Notes: generated by a model from the sequence alone, not told the origin. DNA of 64,000 bases from Phallusia fumigata (GCA_008931825.1 QXVZ01007322.1:4758-68757); one strand, 5' to 3'; shown: positions 12,701 to 27,146, counted from the stretch's first letter. Program-made: numbers and translations.

Positions 12701-15700
12701 TGATACAGTTTCATGGCAGATCGAAGAAATGTTGCTTGGTCTGAATCCTGTTAATAAAACATGGACTTTTTTCAACATAGTTTTAGCTTTGGCTGTAATG
12801 TAGTTTGTAAAATTACCCATGTAAACTACAACATGTGACAAAAATCAAACCCTGCAATAGTCAAATCAGCAAACATCCCAACAAACTGATCACCAATGGT
12901 GTGGTAGCCGTTTGGGGTGGGGTTAGTCTGCCGATTTAAATGTTATACATAAACAGTGCACAGGCTAAAACAGATTATTGTCTAAAAGCCTAAATTTTAC
13001 TAAACATTAGTACAGATAGGCAACTTTAAACATTAATAAACTGTCCAACACAATAATAAATTGCAGAAATTGTTTTATACCTTTGCTGAATAAAATTAAA
13101 CATTAATGAGTGATTTTGTCCATGGTTTAGATTACCAATTTATTGTAATAGTGTCTGCATGTATTAAAAAGTATATCAGTCATTAATTGTATGTGATCAT
13201 TCACAACATGGGCCATCATTTCAAAATGTCAAATCTAAAACAAGTCTTTTATTTAACCTATGACCTTACCTTAGGACTCGGAGGCACTGAGGCATTAAGA
13301 ATTGATCCCAGTGCTGCCATCAAGTGACGGTGTTCCCGCAATTCCTCCTGTTGCCACAGCAACAAAAGTGCATCAGCAATCCCACATCGGTGAGCCCAGT
13401 CAATTGAAATTCCCAATACATCGCATATCACATTGAAGAATTGTGAAATCGAGTAGGGCTTGGTGATTCTCTGCAGCAAAATTTAATATATTCAATAAAT
13501 TATTCAAATTTAAAATATCTTAAGATGCTAGCAGAAAACTTTACATTATTTTAAAACAAAATAGTATTTACGACATTGTGTATTTATACATAGAATATGT
13601 GTTTTACATCTGACATACCTGGTTAATATAAGCCTTGTGTCTTTCATACCAGGGTAAGCTGTCAAACTGAGTCAAGTAATTGGGTGGGGGTGTTGGTGGA
13701 GGTGGTGTCGGGGGTGGAGGAGTAGGTGCAGGGGGTGTGGGGGCTTTTGGTGGGGGTGGACGAGTCACAAACTTAACTATTGGTTTGGTCGGCTTTGTTG
13801 AAACTTTCACCTTGGGTTCTACAAACAGACAAAAATACTTTTGCATGGTGCAGTAAACTAAAACTTCCCAGTTATGATGGTCTGGTGATCAGTGCAATTA
13901 CCTTGTATTCTCAAAGCTGCTGGTTTTAATTTGAGCCTGATAATTTTAATGAGAGAAAGTTAACCTATCTTCCCTCCAGTAAGCAATACAAAACCTTTAC
14001 TATCAAGGATTGACAAAGCTGTGTCGGTACCTGAGTAACATAGTATTACCATCTCCTCCTTCAGCAAAGCATTAAAATTGATGCTTAAAGCTAAACCAAA
14101 GTGTTGCAAAAATAACCTAATGATGAGCTTAGACTTGGACAACCTTAAGATGCAAGAGCAAGACAGGGATCTTTAAATGCTTTTTACGGATAATACCAAA
14201 TTTGGTCACACAATCAACCCTCAAAAAAAATCTATTGGTACATAACATATGTGTGATAGGATTTTTTTTTAAGCATGCTTGGTCAAGCACCACACCTGGA
14301 GGGGGAGGTGGGGGTGTTGGAGGAGGAGTTGGTTCCTTTGGTGGCGGTGTTGGTGTGCGCATTGCTGCTCTCATCTTCTCCATCAAAGCCGATGGTTTTT
14401 TCTCAATTTTCTTTTTTGGTTTTTGTATGCTGACTTTTTTCTTGGCCTTACCTGGAGCACCAGCTAAGGAACAAAGTCCATTAATATTGTTTTTTATTGA
14501 CAGAAAGTAACATTTCTGCTTAGCTTATGATAAATTATCTAATTGACCCAGAAAAAAGGCTCTGTTAACTTTTAATGTAGCATTTGAAGCAACATGTTGC
14601 TACCTTCTAAAACATGTAATTTTTTAGTAAAAAATGTATTTTAATAAAATGACCAACGAAAAACACTGTTAGTGCAACATGCTAAACTTAGTTAATTTTT
14701 TTTGCCACAATGACTTACTCTACACATCCATGCAACAAGTGCTAATGGTTTTTTACTAACCTGATGGCTCAATGGTTTCATCTTCCAGTATCTGTTCTTC
14801 CACCACAGACTCTGTGTCCGATCCCATGTAGAAGACACCATCTTCCTCCTCATCTTCATCTCCTTCTTCAGCCTCAGATGGAAGGCGCTGCAAAAAAAAT
14901 GTGTCTCTGTCGTTAAAGACAAAACAAGCAATATGGGTATTCTAATATTTCTGTTCCCCAAATTCATTATAAGTAAGCTGTTTTACATTTATTTTGAGTA
15001 CCATTCAGATTTACAATTTTTAATTTTTTGCACTAGAGGTTTGTGAAATGGTTGCAGTGTGTTACACAAGATTTGATTCAAACTGAAACAAACAAGATCA
15101 TAGTAAATGAATGTACAACTACACCACATTAATGGCATGTTTTGGTGCTTGGCCATGCTCCATACAGTCATATAAAACACAACTTTAAGGGCATGTAAAT
15201 ACAAATTAACCACACAAACAACGGACAAAACTACAACCTGAAGTCCTCAACTTGTATGAATTTCTATGGATTCTAAGTTACATTGCGCTGTATTATTGTT
15301 TGCAAAACACTGTGTTTTAATTTCTACAATTTTACTAATCTTACAACTAGAGCATGCTACATAGTTTTGTACCAGTCCTGTTGATACTGCTGGCATTGTC
15401 AATTCTGGTTCTTTCCAACTTACTTCTGTCTGACAAGATAAAATACTGAACATAAAAACACTTTACCAAAGTAAATTAAAATTTATCTCCATTTCACACC
15501 ATACTTTTGTTTACATAACAATCAATATCTGATTCTGTGTAAAATCCCCTACTACTAATTCCAAGTCCATGGATAGCTTGCAGCCTCCTTCTGTTTCACC
15601 TACAAAGCTAATTTCTAAATTATTTTTTTAAAGTTCATGCTAAACTTCTTGTTTGGTTATAAAACTTAACTACATTACAATTAAAAACAATATGGTTTTC

Positions 15701-18700
15701 CAAGCAAAAAATATGCACAATACAAAACAATGCTTCTATGCCAAACAAAATTACCGCTTTAGCATCTTTTTCCATTTGTTCAATCATTTTCAATTGTTCC
15801 TCAGACAGTGTTGGAGGTTTCCACGCATCTTCTGCAAGTTTCTTCACTTCACTTTGAGGCCAAAGCAACTTTACCAGGATTGAGTTTGGGATAAAACCAC
15901 AAGGGTTTATAATAAATTTGTTCTGAGGATTGTAGTCTGGTCCAGATTCTGTTAAGTGCTACAAAAAATAAGCACAAATTAATAATTAGGATCTAAACTA
16001 TACTATTTTTTACCATGGGCCCTAAATATATGTATGAATGTGTCAAAATCCAAGAATACAAATAAACCTTTTATTTGCATCCTATTCTGTTTACTATTAC
16101 AGTATTTAGTGGTAATGCCATTCCAAGTTAGTGGCTAAAACGTTTTATAATCTGAAACAAGCAAAAAATGATTTGAATCTGCCTTACCTTTTCCTTTTCC
16201 AGCCCCTCATCCAATATATCCTTTAATGGTTTTGCGGTATCAATAGGAGGAAAAAAGCCAATCTTTCTTTCAGGCAACCATTCTTTTGGTGCTGAAAATT
16301 AAGAAAGTTCAAGATAATGAATTGTAACACAACATGTAAAACAAGAACTTTACTTACTTGGTTGCCGCATAGGATGTGGATCAGGATCAAAATCATCAAC
16401 ATCAGGAATCTGTGTTGTAAAAGCTTTATAACTTGCCCACTGATATTAGTTAAAATAAAAATAAGGAACAGTCTTGCTTAATAGCTGGTAATGTATTTAA
16501 GCTTATGCAATACAATTACATGGATATGCAATGCAATTTAAACATGCAACCCCAGTAGCCAATGGCTTTGTTAAATGTGGAAATGAAAAAACCTGACATT
16601 CCAAGCCTCCTGACAAACACACCTTGACTTTTTTAGGCCGATCCCAAAACAATGCCATATACTTTTTAAATGCAATTGACTCTGTTCTCTTGCTATGTTT
16701 CTTTGAAGCTCTCTTGGGTTTGATCTCTCCATCACGGATCCGAGCCATGTCGGACTCCCTCTGCGAAATGAGAGCATACTCTCCCATCCTTCCTCTTCTC
16801 TCCAGTGCCAGTTTTTCCTGCTCTTCCAAAGACATAGGATCCCATTCATAGTCCATCCTGTCAAGGTAAATGACATTGACACATGTTTGTCCAAGTGTTA
16901 AAATTTGTTTGGTTGGTGAATTAGACTTCTATGTAGCTGCCTGGTTAATAACCCGAAAGGGCTTGTAAATAAGGTAAAGACAGAAAAGCCTTTTGGGATT
17001 TTATTCCTGGTATATACACGTATTGTCCACCTTGATGAAAAACACAATCAGACCAATACCCACCACATTTACAAATGTTTTTTAATATTATTTATTATTA
17101 TTTTTTTTATGTATATAACACTTCCTCAGAAAAATATTAAAATGTTACAAGGCAAAACTAACAAAGTTTATTGATACCTCATATACAGTGATTTAGCAGC
17201 CATAATTTTCCTCCCAACGTCTTTGCTAAGCTTTCCCATTAACTTGTGATTGACAGGAACTGGTTCTTCCAGTTGCTCGTCAGGAAATTCCATACAAACC
17301 ATTTTAAAAATGTAAATCCTTGGAAGATAGTTGGTGTGTTCCACCCGATGCACATTTCGACCCAAGCCAATAATCAAATCACCTTTCTGATTGCAAAAAT
17401 CAATGCTTTTTGGCTCATCGTTGATTTTCAAAATCCTGGTAAAAGTGTATGAGACTGTTCATAGCTTCTGTCTTTTGATTTTCCTCTATTGTTACTTATG
17501 CAACAAATTTTCAACAACCAATAGTAAAGCATACGAAAACATAGGGAAAATTCAATTGCTACTAATTTAGATTTCAATTACATGCAAGCAATTATAAATA
17601 TTAGTCATCGTTTGAGAAAATTGAAATCATTAACCAAGGTTTCACAACTTCTTATTTCACATGCAATTGAATAAGCCTACACACAGAAATTATCAGTACA
17701 AACCTGACAAGATTATTGTTATCATTCCACACTTTAATCGTTCCATCCCTACTAGCAGATGCAACGAGTTTGAGGCGAGAGCAGCATGCCAAACCGGTCA
17801 ACTCATCTGTGTGGTCATGATCTGGACTATGATCAAACCGTTCTGTGTGGAAAAAATACAGATTATTTCAATTTGAATCAGAAACATCCTTATCAGACAA
17901 TAAAAAAGATACATAGGGGCATAATTTTATGTAATCCAAACAGACAAAGTACATCAATGGCCTAGACATGGTCAAATCTTGGTTATAACTGAATGGAACT
18001 TTTCTCCATTTGATTTTTTACTTCACTAGAGAAGGTGTAATGAAAAAAACAGTGAAATCTATTCCAAAGAAAACCATTAATTGGTACAGTTGCAGCCACA
18101 TTGCTACATAAAATTTAGCTCAATGGTCACAGGTCAAACACCCCTGAAATAAACTTTTACACTAATGGCTGTGGAAAAAACGTACTTACTTTTTGAGTTA
18201 AGATCATAGATGACCATTGTGTAGGTGGCAGTGGCAAGCTGTTGGAATGCAACAGCCAGTCGGGGACCAGATATAGTCATGTGTCTTGGGGTGTGGGCGC
18301 AGTAGAATGACATCAACAAACTCATTGATTCCTTTGTATTTGGAAAGATCTTCCAAACTTTGACAATGTTGTCTAATGAAAATAAAAGCAGGTAAAATAC
18401 ACTATGATATTACTACAATGATTGGCTTCTCAACAAAGTCAACAGGCAACAAAACGGTGTGATAAAATATATTGGTTGAACATATTGGGCACCCATTTTC
18501 CACACTACTTTTTTTAATGTGTATATTTTAATTGCTACAACACTAATTTGTTACATAAGTTGACTAAAAAAGTACAAAGTAGATTTTTTGTTCCCAAATT
18601 CCTATTTTGAACATTTTTGGTTCCAAATTTTCTGTTGCTTTAATAAACCTGTTAATGCATAACTAGTAGAGGTTTGTTGAGTAATTAACACCATGCTGGG

Positions 18701-21700
18701 GAAAAGGGTGAGAAACTATAAGTCAGGTAAGTGAAAGCAAAGTATAGATATTTTTCCACCACTACCTTGCCCAGCGCTAATAACTTGGTCATCTCTGACA
18801 TTTGCAAGCAAACCAATGACACCTTTTGCACCATGTGCTTCGGTCTGAAACAACACATCACCAGTGTCTGTATCAAGACTACTAATGTAACCGTTCCGAC
18901 ACCCAGCAAGCAACAAAATCCTGTTTCCATATCTAAAACAACAAAAAACAATGTATACACCGATGGCACATACAACACAAATATTATTCATCACTTTTAT
19001 TCTTTGAAACAAATCTTGGCTTACTGGGGATTTCGTTTCTTTGGCTTTCTGATCGGAAGTTTGACTTCTTTTAGTTCTTTCCACTTTTCCTTAAGTTCTG
19101 TTACATTCAAAATGTACTCATACATACACAAGCAACTTGCATGAGCCCCTAAAACAACATGAAGATATTCATTAGGACTGTTATTGCTGAATTTGCACTA
19201 AAAACTTAAAAAGGAGGAAAAATCTAATAGTGCTAATATAACAATGGAAAAACTACAAAATCTCTTTATTACCTTCTTCTAGACTCCAAGTATTTTGAAT
19301 AACAGATGGATTTGAGACTGTTGAAGCTTTGACTAAAGTTCCATTATTATACGATGCAAAAATTGTTTCCAACGGCAGACAATAAACAGCATCGAGGAGC
19401 AGTTTATCTGATTCTGGCACAACTGAGCCTGCTGATGATCGACTACGAGCACTGTTGATCAGAGGTAGTGTTGGGGGTAACACTGGTGGAGGAAGGGATG
19501 TTAGAACACAACCATCGGCAGGGGAGATTAACCGGATCATTCCATCTTCGCTTATACATATTACTCGATTGATTAGCTGTGAATAAATTCACTTATTGTT
19601 GACAGAAATACTCTGGAAACTGAGCTAACACTTTGGTACATAATTTTTGGTGCAACAAAAGACTTTAAGAAGAGAAATTTCTTTCTGTTTAACCACTATA
19701 AATTAGTGTTTTAGGCTGCCAAAAATTCATTTATAAAACTGAAAATCCTTTTTTAGTGGTTCATTTTGTTTACAATTAGATGTACATTATTACCGAAAAC
19801 TGTTCTTAGTAAAACCGGTAATTTGGCACAACTAGTATGGAACAATGTTTATTCAGCTTATTATTCCCAAAAGAATTTAATTTGCAGCTCTTTATGTGAA
19901 AATGATGATTTTATTTAATTCCTTGTTGGATTGCATTTAAGGTGTTGCAAATAAAATGACCCTAATTTAACTTTGCATTTGGTAAATTTAAGCATAAAAT
20001 CTACTTTTGGCAACCAGGGATGGTGACAAATATTGATAGACTTGTCAATCTTTCCAAACTGTACTCTACTTATGCATTATTATTGAGCTGTGTTAATAAG
20101 CTATGAGACAAAAAAGTTGCCAATCACACGAACTTTGGCACAGCTTATTGTTTGCCTGAGCATGCTGCGCAGTACCAAATAAGAAACCAAGATCGAATCT
20201 ACAAAATTGCTATAAAATTGAAAAAAATAGGGTTTTTGCTTTCAAATACCTACAATTAAATAACTCTTGTTATCTACATGCAGGTATAATGTCGCTATTA
20301 GGAACTTTTTAGGCCCGTTTATTTTTTATGAGTTTTGAACAGATCTGTGTTTTGTGTTCCAAAACAATATAAGTTTACTAAAAGTGTATAAGTAAAAAAT
20401 ATTTTGCATTCAAAAAAATATTAAATTCTAAATTGAAATCTTACCTGTGAATAATTGGTTGTTTTTAGCTTTTGAACCTCATTGCTGCAAAATAAGCTTT
20501 TAGTTAAAATGAATTTTCTCAGATTATTCTTGTTTATCCTTGACGAATAATGCACAAAACCATTTTTATTTTACTTGCCTAAACACTTTCCATCTGATTT
20601 CTTGCTAGCTTACGAATATTAACTGACTTAGATTTAGCTACAGTATGGGAATAAACCCTTCAAATGGGTATTTGCTTAACTCACCCTATTGTAGTAAAAA
20701 TCTGATGGACATGTGTTATTGTCCACAAATCAATTGTGTACTGTGAAAATGAAAACAGAATGGAGTGGTTTGGAGTCGTCCCAAGCCCAACAACTGGATC
20801 ATCCATTTTGATTCTAAAAACATTTACTTTTCATCAATTGGTTTTAGCATTTTTTCAATTTTTGTATTCTACTAGACAGTAAACTGGGAATTAATACGAA
20901 GTTTTAACAAGACAAGTATATTCGTATGACTTACAAATCAACTTCATCACATGTGTCCATGCTCCAAACTCGTATACTACAATCCAATGAAGTAGACATG
21001 ACATACGGACCCTAACATCAAAAATTAGCATATTACAGCAATGTAATTTAAACAGCTAACAGCCAAAGCAGAAGTTGCCATTTAATTAATTCTTGTATTT
21101 TTCTGAGCAAGAAACTTAACCAACATTGCTTCAATCCAGTGGAACCTGATGGGTTGACCCAAACTGAAGTCACCAATTTCCAAAAAAAACAAAAAACATT
21201 AGATAAAAATATCTGTTTTATACAACATATCTGCTATGACTGTGGGCAGGTATAGATTTTTTGTGTAGGCCAAAGAAAACTATGTTGGGCAACTTTCTCT
21301 TGTTATCCCAATTTTTGTTGTTTGATAAGTGTTTGTTGCTGCTCCCATAAAAGTCAGGGCTCTCCCTACATTTGGCCCTAAATGGTCTTCAATTTTTGTT
21401 GAGCAATGTTTAAAACACAAATAAACAAATACAACAAGAATCGCTTTAAAGATGAAAAACAACCACATACTTGTGGATAAAGGTTAAGTGATGTAACAGG
21501 ACCATGATGTCCCACAAATACCAGTTTGATCCCAAAGTCTTCATCCCAAACTTTAATGGAACCATCTCGTGAACCCGTGACGATGTATTTCAAGGGGTTA
21601 AAAAATAAAAGACTGCAAAGAATAAATCAACAACATCAACAATATTGGCTAAGATTTGTAGAACACCAGAATGGTTTTCATTTTTATTGCCTTCGTTAAA

Positions 21701-23867
21701 GGATTAAAAAATGCTTTACCTGGTAATGTTTCTCACATGCAAATCTTTTTTGTAGGCAAGTAGAGAAGCCTCATGCAGATTGAACACCTACATCAATTTT
21801 TAACATTTGTAAGCAAAGATAAATACCATCTGTGGCTTTTTTAAAATATGTCAGTTGAGCTACATGGGTGTCATCACATGGCAAGGCAAAATGAAAATGC
21901 AGTTACCATCTAATTAAACTTACAGCTACAGCTGTTCCACAGGCAGCATAGCATCGCTGTGACTGACTTGCTGTGTTTTCCAAAGTAATTTTCTCGAACA
22001 CATCTCGACAAGTTAACCCTTCTGTAACTGTTTTGTGTGGGATCATATAACGGTTGCCATAACGAAAACACCAAGTCTGCAAAGGTAAAAGGTTTTGTTA
22101 AACAACTTTTTTTCTGGAACAGGAAGATTAGGTGCCTTATCAGCATGGATTGAGGGTTACAACCTTTTTCTAACATATTTACTTACTGTTAAATTTCCTG
22201 GCCCTGATGTGATGACTTCACTTGTACTCTCATTGTAAATCATGCTAACAAAAAAATAACTGCTAAATCACAAAGTCACAACTTCTAATTTCACCAGAAA
22301 CAGATTGTTACCAATGAATTTTATGTTGCCCCTTTGCAGTTGATACCAGTTCAAAGTCAGAATTGAACAGCTAAAAATTAACACAAAAACATTTTTGTAT
22401 TATTCTGTGGATTATTTTAGATTTTAGTTGCAATCCTGCCTAATTTTAGGTCAAGCTTTCCAAAATAGCATAACTTTTCAAAATATGGATCAATTTGTTT
22501 GGATAATTCCAAAACAGATTTACATAAATTAAAAAAGTAAGTAACTAACCTTCATTTCTTCATTGTTCCAAAGACCCACATACTGTTGAGAGTGTGTGGT
22601 AAAAATTATTTTATTAATTGACTCCCCTAAATCAACAATATCTTTTCGTCTTCCATCTTTATGAAACACTCGAATAAACTGGTTGTCCAGGGTGACAATT
22701 TCCTTTAAAAAAGATTTTATTTTTTTACTAATTGTCTGTTTGACTTCTGCAAAACTTTTGTGACTTTTCCTGGAGATTTATTGCTGTAAAATATATTCTT
22801 GTGTTCTTCGCATAAATCTGAATCTTTTTCACACAAAAATTGATTTAAACAAAATTAAGTCTCTTAAAATTGAATTCCACATCGGTCATTTTTTTGCAGA
22901 TACCAGTCATTCAATTTCTCAACAAAAAAGGGACAAAAAACTGCACATTTTTTTCTGTCTAGATTGGTTTCATTTAACTATAAGTTACCCAACATGCAAA
23001 CAATGTTAAAAAAAAACATTCCATTGCAATGGAGAAGCATTGTAAATTCAATTTGCAAATAAATATTTGTGTATGTTTCGACCTCTGCCAATGGGTTGTA
23101 CAAAACATCCAAAACTGTTTCATCCTGATTTATTTTCCTTAAATGATGAACTCCATGACTAACAGTGGAAGGCAGGACATCAGCTTTCTTAACCAGATCT
23201 GTCGTTAGCTTCACACTGTTTCTGCATTTAAAAAACAAAAGCCTTTGATGTAGTTTGTTATTTTCATGGTAGACCTTTTTTGTTTTTTATTACAGTTGGT
23301 GAGTTTAATTTGGAGCAAATATTGTAAGTTATAAAAGTAAAAAAATTAAATATACCTCACAATCACTTTGTAAGCGATTTAAAATTTTATTTTTGTGAAA
23401 ATAACTACCTTTTGCCATGTTTTTGTTTGGGGAAGGGGGCACTTCTTGGTGCAATCTAGTAAATTGCACAAAAATGAGCAAAACAAGGCCGGGGGTTGAA
23501 CAAGGGTGTTAAATAACTAATTCTACTGATGAAAAGCATGTGCACTACACAATCAACAATTCGAGCTGTAATGAAATTTTATGTAAATTGATTTAGTTTG
23601 GTAAGCAAAACTGATTTTACAGTAGTTTGTAAATGGTTTGTGTTATGTACTCAACTTCAGTGTCATTCCACAGAAAATTACTAAACTTGAAAAACTACCA
23701 AAACCAATCAAAATCCTCCATTAATTCATGTAAAACAGCAAGTCCAACCTCAAGAGTGCCCAAAGTTCCTTTCCTCTGTCCTTGTGTTTTTCCTCATATG
23801 CAGGTGTATTTTGTGTTATAGGAGTATTCACGTTGGAACGCTCTGGGGTTAAAACTTCAGTGGCCAT
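9746..23867 (-). CDS. WDR97: WD repeat-containing protein 97-like, multi-exon
   Basis: Phase-consistent exons, 5' to 3': 23221-23083, 22702-22550, 22370-22312, 22244-22187, 22076-21924, 21787-21720, 21612-21471, 21011-20935, 20813-20685, 20484-20445, 19576-19273, 19148-19025, 18932-18766, 18372-18190, 17842-17704, 17435-17178, 16857-16623, 16409-16358, 16291-16188, 15958-15755, 15429-15373 (weak), 14887-14761, 14463-14296, 13818-13619, 13470-13270, 12747-12586, 12266-12135, 11816-11775, 11698-11546, 11189-11067, 10308-10124, 9854-9746; about 1,480 residues. The first half holds WD40 propeller repeats (TGSRDGSIKVWDEDFG, SASRDGTIKVWNDNN). RLISPADGCVLTSL and YCLPLETIFASYNNGTLVKA match my memory of human WDR97 (RLISPVTGRVLTTLLL). 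The second half has Pro/Thr linkers (residues near 900-1050) and an acidic segment before them. WDR97 is thought to be axonemal in other animals; no function is proven here. The N-terminus is uncertain: an ATG at 23867 starts MATEVLTPERS, but the join to the next exon was not resolved. Confidence 0.85.
13875..13945 (+). repeat. tRNA-like relic (decayed SINE-type)
   Basis: In a WDR97 intron. It keeps an A-box-like TGGTCTGGTGATCAG, a central TTACCTTGTATTCTCAAAG resembling an anticodon arm, and a B-box-like CTGGTTTTAATTTGAG. The TTC of the T-loop is lost, so it is not a working tRNA gene. Confidence 0.4.
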
Positions 23868-25195
23868 TATCCAATAATCACATGAAATTGATACCAGCAA
23901 AAATCATTTACATTGTGGAAATAAAGGCCGACCTAGTTTTCTGCAAGCAAAAAGTTTTTGAAAAAATGCTAAAAAATATTAATACTTGACATTAAAAATA
24001 TTAGAAGAAATCTTTGATAATTTGTACAGAGTTCTTGGTCTTTTTGAGCAATTATATCTAACTTTATGTGCACAGAAGCACAGTTGTTACAATATACAGC
24101 TTGATGAATTTTTGACAAAAAAAGCATTAGAAAGAGTGTAAATTTCAAGCTTTTGAACTTCAGAAAAATTAAGTGGAAACATATATTTGCATCACAAGAC
24201 AGTATATCCAAATTTAACTGGGTTTATTAATCGGAAAAAGCACATGATCGTAATGGAAGCAAAAATCACAAACAAAACATAAATTTAGTGGGAAAGTCCC
24301 TATTGAATTTGCGTTGCTAGGAGATGACCTATAAAATTTTTTTGTATTTTGTTTTAATTTCTTGGGATTGAGAGTATATCCTTATTTTCAATAAAAAAGG
24401 TTAGTTTGCATTCGAATTTACTTCTGGTTTCTATAAATGGACAATTAAAATTGCTTTGCAAATATATGATTTAAAAAAGTTAGTGTTATTCACTAAATAA
24501 CGTTTTTTTGCTCGAAAACATCACCATTGAAATAACTAAATGACGGAAAAAAGTAGTTTTTTAAATATTTTTGGAAAAAATAAAACTTAATAATTTACAG
24601 AAAACCATGATAGACTTTGGGAAAAACTACATTACAAGTAACTCTTTTACGTCACCTTTATGCGACCTTGGCCAAGTCACGTGGTTTCCAAATCAGAAGC
24701 GGGTTTATTTACGTTTTTTCTTTGTGGCCGTCCTATAGCACAAATGAAAGTAGTCGGTGCTAATTGGGGCCGTTAATCTAATGAGAAACCAGCCTGTCTA
24801 GGGCGAAGCAGTTGTTGATTCACTCTACAATTGGCAGAATGGCAGTACCTAAAGAAAGCATGAAATAGCCTTAAAGGTCATGAAGGACGAAGGTTATGCA
24901 ACATAATAAACGACTAGTTTGTAGACGAATGTTAGTGTATGGAGTATTCGGCCCGAGATAAACATAAGAGTTAACATTGTTTCTGTTGAAAAACTATTCA
25001 AATTCAAACTTGTCATACCTCTACCTTTGTCATTAATTTGCAACAGAACCTTTAAACATTTATTGCTTGTTCTGCCAAACATGACTTATAAGCAGTGAAA
25101 GTCTGAAAGACCATGTAGGCTATGTAGTCAAATGTTACTTGTGTCTTCTGAAAACTGACTGATTTCTTCCTTCAGCATTGGCTTACAAGTTAATT
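23868..25195. other. Divergent intergenic region, WDR97 / SRD5A
   Basis: About 1.3 kb shared 5' region. It is AT-rich except for 24640-24860, which is less so and contains GTCACGTGG (E-box-like) near 24676-24690. A strong splice acceptor (CTGAC branch-like motif, T/C run, CAG at 25175) sits 20 bases before the SRD5A start with no matching donor found, so it could receive a trans-spliced leader. No coding exon was recognised. Confidence 0.5.
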
Positions 25196-26601
25196 ATGTT
25201 TGCCTATCTGCAAAGTTTTTACAATGTTCTCATAACCAGTGACAATGAGTTGCAACGAATCAACCTGATGGCTGGGATTCTTGTGGGCATTGCTCCAATT
25301 ATCCATTTGATTCTAGTATCTGGAATTAATGCTCCATATGGAAGATACACATCAGCTAGTTTTGGGATTTTGTTGGATGCCAGATTAATGTGGTTTCTAC
25401 AGGTGAGTCACTAACAAACAAACAAACAAGAAGATATGGCTGGTTCCGATACTTGATGCTGACTTAAACCATAAACATTACTGATACACAAATGCTATTG
25501 GTGTTTTGTAGCAAAGATCTGGAATTTCATGGGGCTCTTATATACTTCTGCCGTGACTTTTATAACTTCTGTAGTGGAGATATATTTGCACTATTAGCAA
25601 TTGAATAGGTTTTGTTACTTGGCTTGGGCTAAAATTTGATAAAAAATGCCTGAACAGTTTTTTTTTATCACAAGGGTTGCAAAACGCTGTTAAAAGGAAA
25701 CCATAGTAACTGAGCTGTTGTTGCCTGACAATATATCAAAAAATGCTGATAAACAAACACACCATTGGTTTCATCTTATGTGCAAAAAATTGTTTAATAC
25801 AAATTTTGCTAAACTCTGGTTTGTACGACTTCGTTTTGACATACTACTTTTTTAGGAGCTGCCAGCCTTTGTGATACCAGTGTACATGTACCTTACCACA
25901 GAAGCAACCATCTCATTGCCTGCTACTGTCCTATTTGCTGCTTTTGTTGTTCATTATTTCAATCGAGTGTTTGTGTATTCATTCTCCATTCGTGGTGGAA
26001 AACCTACTCCATTATTTATTTCATTCTTGGCATTCTTTTTTTGCGTGTGCAATGGTTATATGCAGGTAAAGTGTAGTTTAAAATATCATAAAATAATGGA
26101 AGACCAAGTTTTTACACTTTGCTGTCTAATCAATGTTACTGTGTTATATAAATTGTTAAGCTTATTTTGAAAAGGTAATACTTCCCATTTTTATGATCAA
26201 TGTATTCTTTGCAGGGTTCATTTTTAATCAACATTTCGAGCTACAGTGAAGAGTATCTCTTAGAATGGAACTTTGTCTTGGGCCTTGCAATTTTTCTTTT
26301 TGGATTTTACATAAACCTAAGTTCTGACCAAATCTTGAGAAACTTACGGAAACCTGGTGAAACTGGTTACAAAATACCCCAAGGTGGAATGTTTGAATAT
26401 GTCAGTGCTGCCAACTTATGGGGAGAGTCTGTTGAATGGTGCGGATGGGCTTTGGCTTGCTGGTCCCTACAGAGCTTTGCCTTTGCTGTGTTTGCAGTGA
26501 TGTATCTCTCAGCAAGAAGTTATAATCATCATGTTTGGTATCTAAAAAAGTTTGATGATTATCCCAAGGACAGAAAAATATTTGTGCCATTTATTGCATA
26601 A
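25196..26601 (+). CDS. SRD5A1: 3-oxo-5-alpha-steroid 4-dehydrogenase (steroid 5-alpha-reductase, SRD5A1/2 type)
   Basis: Three exons, 25196-25402, 25856-26065 and 26215-26601, all phase 0, encode 267 residues (human SRD5A1 has 259). The enzyme reduces the delta-4 double bond of 3-oxo steroids with NADPH in the ER membrane. Diagnostic blocks are QELPAFVIPVYMYL (its Glu corresponds to the substrate-binding Glu57 of SRD5A2), FVVHYFNRVFVYSFSIRGGK, LRNLRKPGETGYKIPQGG, FEYVSAANLWGE-VEWCGWALA, and the C-terminal HHVWYLKKFDDYPKDRK-IFVPF with the conserved His pair. Several hydrophobic membrane helices are evident. The ATG at 25196 aligns with human LAYLQ (FAYLQ here). Type 1 versus type 2 cannot be decided; it may represent the pre-duplication chordate gene. 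Confidence 0.95.
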
Positions 26602-27146
26602 AACTGATTCTGCTGCTAAGGTTTTTAAAATGCAACTACACTGCGTTTTATAATTTCACTGCTTTTAATTTTTGGTTACACTGCAAGTTATTTATTAAAC
26701 TGCTGTCACAGAAGTTTTGTGCAGTGCCGAGTGTGATTTTATATATATGTTGTCAATGGTCAATACTAAAACATTCACTGTGAATTAAATTAGACATTTG
26801 GAAAGTAGCTGATCAGTCAAGTAGATCGATTGATTGTTTTTGAAAAAAAGTGTTTGTTTTCAGTGTGTATGTGTTGTTTGTTTAAAACAAATAATAATTG
26901 CGTTGAACCTTGGCAGTGTTTTAGTTCACAAGGCGATTTTAGTACACTTTTATAAGGCATAGCTTAAAGTTGGGATTATCAACCTTTTTTATTCCATGGT
27001 CTTTTTTAACTGATATTTGAAGATAAATTCCCAGCTGGCTCTTACAATTTGTAAACTTTTTCCCCTCCAATATTGATTACCACAATTTTTTTGAAAACAA
27101 AATTCCATCCTGGCAAATACAGAATTTGCCCGGTTGAGAAAGTTGC
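26602..27146. other. SRD5A 3' UTR and downstream spacer
   Basis: AT-rich non-coding sequence. An ATTAAA variant poly(A) signal lies near 26784; no canonical AATAAA was seen between the stop and the MITE that follows. Nothing else recognisable. Confidence 0.45.

Noticed and set aside
14202-14510. Gly-rich plus-strand frame
   Set aside because: It is the antisense of the PTPPP-coding WDR97 exon at 14296-14463; Gly runs are the mirror of Pro codons.
15555-15600. Possible extra WDR97 exon (KQKEAASYPWTW)
   Set aside because: It has an acceptor but reaches a stop, and no donor gives a phase that joins the next exon; the model skips it.
23633-23800. Alternative N-terminal WDR97 exon in another frame (minus strand, EVGLAVLHELMEDFDW)
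   Set aside because: It looks protein-like, but no start or acceptor could be joined to it in phase; left unresolved.
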